From positions 1 through 6,642 of the forward strand of contig JAEYTN010000362.1 in assembly GCA_023433985.1 (NCBI GenBank): DNA of 6,642 bases, in the 5' to 3' direction. Both the position numbers and the translations under genes were made by a program. Shown here piece after piece: positions 1-5,787 of the stretch (position 1 is the first letter of the stretch; every line of letters starts with the position of its first letter). This DNA is from Pseudomonadota bacterium (lineage in GTDB: Bacteria > Pseudomonadota > Alphaproteobacteria > Rhizobiales > Devosiaceae). The notes under the pieces were generated by a model that saw nothing but the letters and a program-made list of their open reading frames with translations, was not told the DNA's origin and ran no database searches.

Positions 1-258
1 TGGGGCGGCGAGGTGCTGGAACTGGTCCGCCCGAGCCTGATCAAGACCACCGAACTCTATGAGCCGGACTGGACCGATGGCGCGACGGTCGTCACCAACC
101 GGCTGACGGAGCAGGACGGCGTCACCACCTCGGTGGTCACCGTCCTCTACCCGACCAAGGAGGCGCGCGACGGCGCCACGGCCACGCCGATGGCCGAGGG
201 CATGGAGCACAGCTACCAGCGCCTCGACGCCCTGCTCGCCGACGCCCCGGCCCCCTGA
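1..258 (+). CDS. SRPBCC (AHSA1-like) protein, C-terminal part
   Basis: Partial gene: the reading frame is open from base 1 and ends at a TGA (256-258), leaving 85 residues. The visible part has the usual C-terminal layout of AHSA1/START-like SRPBCC proteins. A 'GGEVLELVRPSLIKTTELYE' strand pair (the family's 'yrEi.pp..i..tE.fe') is followed by the strand 'GVTTSVVTVLYPTKEARD' and a long final helix 'GMEHSYQRLDALLA' that closes the hydrophobic cup. Members bind hydrophobic ligands; substrate and reaction cannot be read from this fragment. A PhnB-like VOC gene follows 94 bp downstream on the same strand, and a second SRPBCC gene with an ArsR regulator lies further on, a combination common in bacterial genomes. 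Family assignment is firm; function is open. The true start lies outside the window. Confidence 0.85.
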   Translation, partial: WGGEVLELVRPSLIKTTELYEPDWTDGATVVTNRLTEQDGVTTSVVTVLYPTKEARDGATATPMAEGMEHSYQRLDALLADAPAP

Positions 259-352
259 CCACCGCCCGCAAGGGCACGACCACCGCCTGCGACTGCCCGC
301 CCGCCGAGCCTTGCGCCCGGGGGACCGGTGAACACAACCTGAGGAGAGACAA

Positions 353-826
353 ATGGCTACCCCCAAGATCATGCCGTGCCTGTGGATCGACGGCCGCATC
401 GACGAGATGGTCGATTTCTACGTCGCGACGTTCAAGGATGCCGAAATTCACGACAAGACGCCCGGGCCGGACGGCGGCACGCTGACCATCACCTTCCGCC
501 TCAAGGATCAGGAGTTCATGGCCCTGAACGGCGGCCCCGGCCCGCACTTCAAGTTCAACGAGTCGGTCTCGTTCACCGTCGACTGCGCGGACCAGGCCGA
601 GATCGACTACTACTGGAACGCGCTCGTTGCCGATGGCGGCGAGGAATCCATGTGCGGCTGGCTCAAGGACAAGTTCGGGCTCAGCTGGCAGATCGTGCCC
701 AACAACGCCATGAGCCTCGTCTGGGACAAGAACAACCCCGAAGGCGCCGCCCGCGCCCAGCAGGCCATGTTCCAGATGCGCAAGCTGGTGATCGCCGATC
801 TCCAGGCTGCCTACGACGGCAAATGA
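353..826 (+). CDS. VOC family protein, PhnB-like
   Basis: A 157-residue protein of the vicinal oxygen chelate superfamily, PhnB/'3-demethylubiquinone-9 3-methyltransferase' type, a family of about 130-160 residues. It opens with the hallmark 'MPCLWIDGRIDEMVDFYVATF' region (residues 7-27, split here as strand then helix). The first module continues with 'GGTLTITFRL' and 'FMALNGGP' (41-62). The second contains 'SVSFTVDCADQAEIDYYWNAL' features (71-91) and ends in 'KFGLSWQIVP' (107-116), which is nearly diagnostic. The start is fixed by a strong GAGGAGA at 341-347, five bases before the ATG. Despite the family's old name, members are not proven methyltransferases, so no reaction is claimed. It probably shares a transcript with the SRPBCC gene upstream. 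Its TGA overlaps the ATG of a tiny downstream frame. Confidence 0.9.
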   Translation: MATPKIMPCLWIDGRIDEMVDFYVATFKDAEIHDKTPGPDGGTLTITFRLKDQEFMALNGGPGPHFKFNESVSFTVDCADQAEIDYYWNALVADGGEESMCGWLKDKFGLSWQIVPNNAMSLVWDKNNPEGAARAQQAMFQMRKLVIADLQAAYDGK

Positions 827-924
827 GCGAACTCAGGGCCGCCCCCTTGCTCGTCCGGCTGCATACCATGCAGTCGGACGAGGCGCGGTTGCACTACCTC
901 GGGCTCGGCAAGCCGGCCGGCTAG
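823..924 (+). CDS. possible 33-residue ORF overlapping the VOC gene stop
   Basis: An ATG overlaps the VOC stop codon in an ATGA arrangement, the classic layout for translational coupling, and opens a 33-codon frame ending in TAG. The codons keep a GC-rich third position. The product starts 'MSELRAAPLLVRLHTM' and has no recognisable domain, signal peptide or membrane segment. It ends only 3 bp before the stop codon of the convergent 61-residue ORF. The ATGA overlap could be chance in GC-rich DNA, and nothing in the peptide resembles a known family, so this is a weak call. Confidence 0.22.
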   Translation: MSELRAAPLLVRLHTMQSDEARLHYLGLGKPAG

Positions 925-927
925 CGC

Positions 928-1113
928 TCAGTGCGCCCGTGGGCCCGTCTCGTCGTCGGGCTCGCCGCTTTCCCAGGCGATCGACGTATCGCCCTCGGGC
1001 TCGGCGCGGCGCCTCAGCAGCCGGTCCAGCCACTCGCGAAAATGCCGGCCCGCCTGCTGGAGGGCCACGGGATCGATCAGCGGACGGTGCGGTGCGGGGT
1101 CGAGCGTGCTCAT
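928..1113 (-). CDS. 61-residue hypothetical protein
   Basis: Not recognised as any named family. The 61 residues begin 'MSTLDPAPHRPLIDPVALQQ', followed by a basic amphipathic helix 'HFREWLDRLLRRR' (about 24-36) and an acidic tail 'GEPDDETGPRAH'. There is no signal peptide or membrane segment, so it is probably cytosolic, possibly a small binding protein. Third codon positions are almost all G or C, as in neighbouring genes, which argues that this strand is the coding one. It lies 48 bp downstream of the SRPBCC gene on the same strand and could be its operon partner. The start has only a weak upstream purine stretch (GGGG close to the ATG, GAGG about 18 bases away), which lowers confidence. 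Confidence 0.5.
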   Translation of the reverse strand: MSTLDPAPHRPLIDPVALQQAGRHFREWLDRLLRRRAEPEGDTSIAWESGEPDDETGPRAH

Positions 1114-1161
1114 ACCCCGATGCTGCGCCTCAATTCTAAAAGTTTCCTGACAGCCCCGCGC

Positions 1162-1605
1162 CTACTTGTAAAAGCCGTCGCGCAGGTTGATGCCGTGCTC
1201 GAGATAAAGCTTCATCGCGATCAGCATCCCGGCCCAGCCCTCGGTATTGCCGATGGCGCCGTCGATGCCCTTCTGGGTTTCGGTGAAGCCTGCCTCGACG
1301 ATGGTGACGAGCGTCCGCCCGTCCTCCAGTCCCTCGAACGTCATCGTGACGGTGGTCTCGCCCTCTCCCTCCGACGAGCCCCAGCGCAGCACGATCCGGC
1401 TGTCCTCGACCACTTCGACAACGTGGACGGGAAAGGCGCCGGGGAAGTCGGCAAAGTCCCAGGTCACCGTCGCGCCCGTCACCAGCCGCCCCTCTGCACC
1501 GCCGGTGGTGAAATAGCCCGACAGCTTCGCCGGATCGGCGACCGCCTCGAACACCTCGTGCACCGGCTTGGAGATCCGGCCCGACACTTTCGCCTTGATG
1601 TCCAT
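1162..1605 (-). CDS. SRPBCC (AHSA1-like) protein, ArsR partner
   Basis: A 147-residue protein of the SRPBCC/AHSA1-like ligand-binding fold. The sequence runs from the first strand 'IKAKVSGRISKPVHEVFEAV' (3-22) through 'DPAKLSGYFTT' (25-34), a typical AHSA1 helix with its Trp/Tyr-Phe-Thr pattern. Next come 'GATVTWDF' and 'VHVVEVVEDSRIVLRW' (60-75), then 'TTVTMTFEGLEDGRTLVTIVEAGF', and the long C-terminal helix 'NTEGWAGMLIAMKLYLEHG' (120-138). Two ATGs stand in tandem at 1608 and 1605. The second is chosen because AAGGAGG (1617-1611) lies five bases from it but only two from the first; the difference is one Met. Divergent from an arsR-type gene across a 45-bp gap holding an operator, it is probably repressed by that product. 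The bound ligand is unknown. Confidence 0.9.
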   Translation of the reverse strand: MDIKAKVSGRISKPVHEVFEAVADPAKLSGYFTTGGAEGRLVTGATVTWDFADFPGAFPVHVVEVVEDSRIVLRWGSSEGEGETTVTMTFEGLEDGRTLVTIVEAGFTETQKGIDGAIGNTEGWAGMLIAMKLYLEHGINLRDGFYK

Positions 1606-1615
1606 CATGTCCTCC

Positions 1616-1642
1616 TTGTCAGGCGGGCAATAATGTTATAAA
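1616..1642 (+). promoter_or_regulatory. candidate promoter of the arsR-type gene
   Basis: TTGTCA (1616-1621) stands 15 bp before TATAAA (1637-1642); with a 17-bp spacer the -10 would instead read TAAAAA (1639-1644). Either places the transcription start at or just before the ATG at 1651, which agrees with the absence of a ribosome binding site there and suggests a leaderless mRNA. The proposed -10 lies inside the inverted-repeat operator, so binding would block it. This rests on motif reading alone. Confidence 0.45.
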
Positions 1643-1657
1643 AATATAACATGTCAA
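1630..1657 (-). promoter_or_regulatory. promoter of the SRPBCC gene
   Basis: Read on the minus strand, a perfect TTGACA (1657-1652) is followed after 16 bp by CATTAT (1635-1630), a four-of-six match to TATAAT. Transcription would start near 1623, just ahead of the AAGGAGG ribosome binding site at 1617-1611. The spacer is almost wholly occupied by the inverted repeat, the usual place for a repressor site. The -35 box overlaps the start codon of the divergent arsR-type gene. Confidence 0.6.
1633..1652. promoter_or_regulatory. inverted-repeat operator of the ArsR-type repressor
   Basis: ATGTTATA (1633-1640) and TATAACAT (1645-1652) form a perfect 8-bp inverted repeat separated by AAAA, an AT-only spacer in a window otherwise about two-thirds GC. 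It sits between two divergent genes, one encoding a winged-helix repressor, and overlaps the core elements of both predicted promoters and the first two bases of the arsR start codon. The size and symmetry fit a site for a dimeric ArsR protein. Autoregulation and repression of the SRPBCC gene are inferred. Confidence 0.7.
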
Positions 1658-1983
1658 GCGAGGACGAAGACGACAGGATTTTCAAGGCCCTGAGCAACCG
1701 GGTGCGCCGCCGCATGCTCGATCGCCTGAAGGCAGACCCTGCCACCACCGGCGCCCTCTGCGACGCCTTCCCCGAGCTCGACCGCTGCACGGTGATGCAG
1801 CACCTCAAGGTGCTCGAGGACGCCGGGTTGGTCGTCGCCCGCCGCAACGGCCGCGAACGCTGGAACCACCTCAACGCCATCCCGATTCAGGCCCTGCACG
1901 AACGGTGGATCGGCGGCTACGCCGCCTACGCTGCGGACAGGCTGCTGCAGCTGGAGAAGGGGCTGGCCGAGCAGATACGCTGA
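1651..1983 (+). CDS. ArsR-family winged-helix transcriptional regulator
   Basis: A 110-residue DNA-binding protein with the compact ArsR/SmtB layout. It has the N-terminal helix 'IFKALSNRVRRRMLDRLK' (10-27), the helix-turn-helix 'GALCDAFPELDRCTVMQHLK' (34-53) with recognition helix at about 45-57, and the wing 'GLVVARRNGRERWNHLN' (59-75). A C-terminal helical segment (about 78-108) probably dimerises. The two Cys residues (37 and 46) do not form the ELCxC metal site of classical ArsR, so this is more likely a non-metal member of the type that accompanies SRPBCC genes. No Shine-Dalgarno sequence precedes the ATG and the operator abuts it, so translation may be leaderless. The next in-frame Met (residue 22) would delete half of helix one, so the 1651 start is retained. 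Confidence 0.92.
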   Translation: MSSEDEDDRIFKALSNRVRRRMLDRLKADPATTGALCDAFPELDRCTVMQHLKVLEDAGLVVARRNGRERWNHLNAIPIQALHERWIGGYAAYAADRLLQLEKGLAEQIR

Positions 1984-1991
1984 AGCGGCAA

Positions 1992-2022
1992 GGGTCCTCC
2001 ACCGCGAAGCGGGGGACGACCC
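1992..2022. repeat. hairpin repeat downstream of arsR, shares core with the 4716-4805 element
   Basis: GGGTC (1992-1996) and GACCC (2018-2022) flank an inner hairpin CCGC-GAA-GCGG (2002-2012). The 16-base core 2001-2016 is identical to 4754-4769 in the cloverleaf-like element, so this looks like one arm of the same dispersed repeat. It begins 8 bp after the arsR-type stop codon and could attenuate transcription towards allE, but no T-run follows, so it is not called an intrinsic terminator. Confidence 0.55.
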
Positions 2023-2108
2023 AGACCTCAGCGCAGGCCGCCGCCCCCTACCCCACGTCACGCTTTTCGCGCTAACACTGCTGCCATCACACTATCCACA
2101 CGAGTCCC

Positions 2109-2930
<822 letters not shown>

Positions 2931-2931
2931 C

Positions 2932-3351
2932 ATGCTGAAACGACTCCTGGTTCCCGCCCTGCTGTTCGCCACGCCGGCCTTTGCGCTGGATGCGACGCCG
3001 CAGGCCTACCAGAACCTGCTCACGCCGCTGCTGCAGTCGGGCACCGACGTGCTCGGCGATCCGCTGGTCTACCCGGAGGGGACGCCCAACGTCACCGCCG
3101 CCATCGTCACCATCCCGCCCGGCGGCGAAACGGGGCTGCACAGCCACGAGGTCCCGCTCTTTGCCTACATCCTCGAGGGCGAGCTGACCGTCGACTACGG
3201 CGACAAGGGCAAGAAGACCTATCGAGCCGGCGAACCGGTGCTGGAAGCGCAGAACCATGCGCACAACGGCGTCAACACCGGCACCGTGCCCATGAAGCTG
3301 CTCGCCGTCTATATCGGCAGCACCGACAAGCGGAACACCGTGGCCCAATGA
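2932..3351 (+). CDS. exported single-domain cupin in the ureide operon
   Basis: A 139-residue protein with a clear N-terminal signal peptide: 'MLKRLLVPALLFATPAFA' has a basic start, hydrophobic core and AFA cleavage site after residue 18. The mature part is one cupin barrel. Motif 1 is 'PPGGETGLHSHEVPLFAYIL' plus 'EGELTV' (62-87), with H70 and H72; the usual motif Glu is replaced by L76. Motif 2 'QNHAHNGVN' (107-115) supplies H111 and N115. It could therefore be a three-His metal site or a ligand-binding barrel. It starts 1 bp after allE and its stop overlaps the allA ATG, so it is surely cotranscribed with two cytosolic ureide enzymes although predicted to be periplasmic. Its reaction is unknown; a periplasmic ureide-related role is only an inference from position. 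Confidence 0.85.
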   Translation: MLKRLLVPALLFATPAFALDATPQAYQNLLTPLLQSGTDVLGDPLVYPEGTPNVTAAIVTIPPGGETGLHSHEVPLFAYILEGELTVDYGDKGKKTYRAGEPVLEAQNHAHNGVNTGTVPMKLLAVYIGSTDKRNTVAQ

Positions 3352-3845
3352 CCCGGACCATCGTCATCGAGCCGCTGACCCGCGAGGCCTATGCCCCCTT
3401 CGGGCAGGTCATCGAGGTCGAAGGCGCCCACCACTATCCGATCAATGGCGGCATGACCGAGCGCTACCATGATCTGGCGAGGGTCGAACTCGGCGGCGTC
3501 CATCCCCGTCCCCTCGTCTCGATCGCGCGTGGAAAACCCTACGCCCTGCCGCTGACCCTGAGCATGGTGGAGCGCCATCCGCTGGGCAGCCAGGCCTTCT
3601 ACCCGCTGGCGCCGCGCCCCTTCCTCTCCATCGTCTGCCCCGATGAAGGGGGCGTCCCTGGCACGCCGCGCGCTTTCCTCTGCGCCCCCGGCCAGGGCAT
3701 CAACATGGCGATGAACACCTGGCACGGCGTGCTCACGCCGCTCGGCGAGGTCACTGATTTCCTGATCGTCGACCGCGGCGGCGAGGGCAACAACCTCGAG
3801 GAACACTTCTTCGACGAGCCCTGGCTGGTCATCGAGCGGCGCTGA
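3348..3845 (+). CDS. allA: ureidoglycolate lyase
   Basis: Cleaves (S)-ureidoglycolate to glyoxylate and urea in the cytosol, the step after AllE. The 165 residues match the family length (about 160-170). Characteristic stretches are 'PFGQVIE' (17-23), 'INGGMTERYHDLARVEL' (32-48), 'ERHPLGSQAFYPL' (75-87), 'GQGINMAMNTWHGVLTPL' (115-132) and 'VTDFLIVDRGGEGNN' (135-149). The last two enclose the active-site region in the E. coli enzyme family. Its ATG overlaps the cupin stop codon (ATGA), so it is likely translationally coupled, which also explains the lack of a separate strong ribosome binding site. Together with allE this gene defines the operon as the end of the ureide pathway; allantoinase and allantoate amidohydrolase are not in the window. 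Confidence 0.95.
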   Translation: MTRTIVIEPLTREAYAPFGQVIEVEGAHHYPINGGMTERYHDLARVELGGVHPRPLVSIARGKPYALPLTLSMVERHPLGSQAFYPLAPRPFLSIVCPDEGGVPGTPRAFLCAPGQGINMAMNTWHGVLTPLGEVTDFLIVDRGGEGNNLEEHFFDEPWLVIERR

Positions 3846-3925
3846 CTGTCGCGGCGGCGTTGCATTTCCTCCATAATCTCGGGCCAAGGTCATCGCCTGG
3901 GGCATGGGGCATGGAGGGCTCATCG

Positions 3926-4711
3926 ATGCGTATCTTCGGTCTGGGCGCTGCAATTGCGGCGCTGATCCTCGTTTCCGCCGTTCCGGCTCTCGCCGAGCGC
4001 ATCACGCTCAAGGGCGACGTCACCTATCGCGAGCGCATCGCGCTGCCCGAGGCCGGCACGCTGTCGGTGGCGCTGATCGACCTCACGGCCCCCGAACGGC
4101 CCGGCCTCAACGCGACCGGAGCCATCGCCAGTCCCGGCAAGGTGCCGATCACCTTTACGCTGAACCTCGATACGGCCCGGCTCGACCCCGCGCACGACTA
4201 TGCGCTGGTGGCGCAGATCGCCGGTGACGACGGCACCGTGTGGTTCAAGAACACCGAGCCCTACGCCATCGACCCGCTGGAACCGGCCGAGCCCGTCCTC
4301 ATCATCGTCAACTTCCAGGGCGCCATCGGCACCCCGACAGCCGACGTTCCCGCGGAACCGGCCGCCCCGCCGCCGATCCTCGACATCACCTGGAACGCCC
4401 GCAGCATCGCCGGCAACGCGGTCGCGCGCGGCGCCATCTCCTCGCTGTCGATCGCCCCCGACATGCGCGCCGGCGGCCGCGGTGGCTGCAACTCCTGGTT
4501 CGCCCAGGCCGCCGTGAACGGCGCCTCGCTGGTCTTCTCCGCCGTCGCCGCCACCCGCATGGCCTGCCTCGACGACGCCATGACTGCGCAGGAAACCGCC
4601 TTCTTCGCCGCCCTCTCCGCCACCCGCTTCTGGCGCCTGGACGACGACCAGCTCAGCCTGCTCGACGCAGCCGGCGGAGAGCTTGCGGTGCTGGAGAAGT
4701 CGCGGTTCTAG
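3926..4711 (+). CDS. exported YbaY-like plus META domain protein
   Basis: A 261-residue envelope protein. The signal peptide 'MRIFGLGAAIAALILVSAVP' continues to ALA, with cleavage after residue 23; no lipobox Cys follows, so it is periplasmic rather than a lipoprotein. Residues 25-130 resemble the YbaY/YscW domain: 'LKGDVTYRERIALPEAGTLS', then 'VALIDLT', 'VPITFTLNLD' and 'YALVAQI'. A Pro/Ala linker (136-150) leads to a META/HslJ-like domain (151-261) with 'GGCNSWF' (186-192), 'ATRMAC' (209-214) and a 'LSLLDAAGGELAVL' end. C188 and C214 could form a disulfide. GGAGGG at 3913-3918, seven bases ahead, favours the ATG at 3926 over the in-frame ATG at 3911 or TTG at 3860. HslJ relatives are tied to heat or novobiocin resistance; a cell-envelope stress role is inferred. 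It follows allA by 80 bp and may have its own promoter. Confidence 0.88.
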   Translation: MRIFGLGAAIAALILVSAVPALAERITLKGDVTYRERIALPEAGTLSVALIDLTAPERPGLNATGAIASPGKVPITFTLNLDTARLDPAHDYALVAQIAGDDGTVWFKNTEPYAIDPLEPAEPVLIIVNFQGAIGTPTADVPAEPAAPPPILDITWNARSIAGNAVARGAISSLSIAPDMRAGGRGGCNSWFAQAAVNGASLVFSAVAATRMACLDDAMTAQETAFFAALSATRFWRLDDDQLSLLDAAGGELAVLEKSRF

Positions 4712-4715
4712 GCCC

Positions 4716-4805
4716 TGGACGCCCCCTCCTCCATGCTGCGCATGGTCCCCTCGACCGCGAAGCGGGGGAAGGGGACCGGACGAAGTTTGGTGGAGGGGGC
4801 GTCCA
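4716..4805. repeat. cloverleaf-like palindromic element with three hairpin arms
   Basis: A perfect 14-bp inverted repeat (4716-4729 with 4792-4805) encloses 62 bases that themselves fold into three consecutive hairpins. Arm A is CCATGC-TGC-GCATGG (4731-4745). Arm B is TCCCC/GGGGA around CCGC-GAA-GCGG (4746-4775). Arm C is ACCGGAC-GAA-GTTTGGT (4775-4791, with two G-U pairs as RNA). Almost every base is paired, and arms B and C share a GAA loop. It lies in the intergenic gap between the YbaY-META gene and the deaminase, starting 5 bp after a stop codon. The likely nature is a dispersed REP-type or mobile palindromic repeat; it could also terminate or stabilise the upstream mRNA. A 16-base identical core recurs at 2001-2016. 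Confidence 0.8.
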
Positions 4806-4870
4806 CCGGCACAACGCCTTGACCGCCACGGGCAACTCCCGCACGCTCCGGCACTACCGTCGGAGCCCTC

Positions 4871-5494
4871 ATGGATACCCCTGCCCTCATCGCCCGCCTG
4901 CTCGACGTCATCGAGCATGACATCGTCGCCCTCACCCGCTCCGGCGTCGGGGGTGGCAACAAGCTGTTCGGCGCGGCGATCCTTAGGAAATCCGACCTGT
5001 CCGTGGTCGTTGCCGAAACCAACAACGAGACCGAGAGCCCGCTCTGGCACGGCGAAATGCACGCCATCAAGCGTTTCTACGAGCTCGATGCCGCGGCCCG
5101 CCCCGCCCCGAAGGACTGCATCTTCCTTGCCACCCACGAGCCCTGCTCGCTCTGCCTGAGCGCCATCACCTGGTCGGGCTTCGACAACTTCTACTACCTG
5201 TTCAGCTACGAGGAGACGCGCGACGCCTTCGGCATTCCGCACGACATCCGCATCCTGAAGGAAGTCTACGCCGTCCCCGACCCCGACCGGGGTTTCGTTC
5301 CCGACGACCGTCCGCTCTACAACCGCAGGAACGCGTTCTTCACTGCCCACGACATCCAGCAGATGATCGCTGGCCTCGACCGCTCCTCCAAGGAGCGCCT
5401 GGTCGAGCGCGTGGATAACATCAACGCGGTCTACAACGACCTCTCGGCGGCATACCAGAAGGACAAGGGGAACAAGGGAATCCCGCTCAGCTGA
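4871..5494 (+). CDS. nucleoside/nucleobase deaminase, CDA fold
   Basis: A 207-residue zinc-dependent deaminase of the cytidine/deoxycytidylate (CDA) superfamily. The zinc and proton-shuttle motif is 'HGEMHAI' (H60, E62; an HGE form of the usual H[AVC]E), and the second motif is 'THEPCSLCLSAI' (88-99) with E90, P91, C92 and C95 in the canonical PCxxC arrangement. An N-terminal helix (3-22) and strand 'KLFGAAILRK' complete the core. After about residue 125 there is an extension of some 80 residues with 'PLYNRRNAFFTAHDIQQMI' and a charged C-terminal helix, longer than bare CDA domains of about 150 residues. GGAG at 4862-4865, five bases ahead, fixes the start. The substrate cannot be read; guanine or adenine is plausible given the nearby ureide genes, but the two are separated by the repeat. 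Confidence 0.85.
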   Translation: MDTPALIARLLDVIEHDIVALTRSGVGGGNKLFGAAILRKSDLSVVVAETNNETESPLWHGEMHAIKRFYELDAAARPAPKDCIFLATHEPCSLCLSAITWSGFDNFYYLFSYEETRDAFGIPHDIRILKEVYAVPDPDRGFVPDDRPLYNRRNAFFTAHDIQQMIAGLDRSSKERLVERVDNINAVYNDLSAAYQKDKGNKGIPLS

Positions 5495-5498
5495 GCGG
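5483..5498. terminator. 16-bp palindrome over the deaminase stop codon
   Basis: CCGCTCAG (5483-5490) and CTGAGCGG (5491-5498) form a perfect palindrome that includes the deaminase TGA (5492-5494), giving a six-pair hairpin with an AGCT loop. It lies between two converging genes (the 31-residue ORF ends at 5508), so it may serve as a two-way terminator. No T-run follows on either strand, so the assignment is tentative. Confidence 0.3.
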
Positions 5499-5507
5499 TG
5501 GGGCGGC

Positions 5508-5603
5508 TTATCCCAGGCTGACGATCGTCGCCGCCGAGAACGCCAGCACGGCGAGCGCCGCGGCGAACAGGATGAGCAGGAGGATTTGCAGCGAGATGTT
5601 CAT
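5508..5603 (-). CDS. 31-residue single-span hydrophobic micro-protein
   Basis: A tiny frame from ATG 5603 to TAA 5510-5508. The product begins 'MNISLQILLLILFAAALAVL' and ends 'AFSAATIVSLG': almost one continuous hydrophobic helix long enough to cross the membrane once, with very little outside it. Composition so biased to Leu/Ala/Ile, with GC-rich third codon positions, is unlikely from non-coding DNA. It follows the 35-residue ORF by 54 bp on the same strand and converges on the deaminase gene. The sequence ahead of the ATG is G-rich (GGCGGGGG) but has no clean Shine-Dalgarno. No family is recognised. Candidate roles such as a membrane-protein modulator or type I toxin-like peptide are speculation. 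Confidence 0.5.
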   Translation of the reverse strand: MNISLQILLLILFAAALAVLAFSAATIVSLG

Positions 5604-5657
5604 CGGCGAAGGGCCCCCGCCGGCCCGCTGGACCGGCGCTTCGAGCGATTGGGATGC

Positions 5658-5765
5658 TCAGCGGAGCTCGGCGGCGACGGCGGTTTCCACCGGCAGGCTC
5701 GAGGCGGCAAGGCCCAGCGTACCCATCGACATCACGAACAGTGCAACCAGCGCGACTTTGATCAT
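5658..5765 (-). CDS. 35-residue small exported or membrane peptide
   Basis: A frame from ATG 5765 to TGA 5660-5658. The product begins 'MIKVALVALFVMSMGTLGLA', followed by 'ASSLPVETAVAAELR': a Lys near the start, a hydrophobic core and a small-residue LGLAAS stretch, exactly the shape of a signal peptide, with only about 15 residues left after it. A G-run (AGGGGGG on the minus strand, about 5773-5779) stands seven bases ahead of the ATG as a possible ribosome binding site, and the perfect hairpin at 5788-5802 falls in the leader. It probably shares a transcript with the 31-residue ORF downstream. Not recognised as a named family; it could also be a secreted peptide or a degraded larger exported gene. 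Confidence 0.45.
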   Translation of the reverse strand: MIKVALVALFVMSMGTLGLAASSLPVETAVAAELR

Positions 5766-5787
5766 TTTTCAGCCCCCCTAGGGCGTT

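Noticed and set aside
931..1641. Plus-strand frame of 236 codons opposite the SRPBCC gene
   Set aside because: It is the antisense of a clear SRPBCC protein that has a strong ribosome binding site, and it overlaps the operator region.
3860..3925. Upstream start of the YbaY-META gene at TTG 3860 or ATG 3911
   Set aside because: Only the ATG at 3926 has a well-spaced GGAGGG and gives a proper signal peptide at the N-terminus.
4716..4805. tRNA gene reading of the cloverleaf fold
   Set aside because: The stem is 14 bp rather than 7, loops are 3 nt, and there is no T-loop TTC consensus or anticodon loop.
3920..5350. Open frame of 476 codons on the minus strand across the META and deaminase genes
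   Set aside because: Glycine/valine/arginine-rich product with no family features, lying opposite two recognisable genes; typical antisense opening in GC-rich DNA. It also runs through the cloverleaf repeat.
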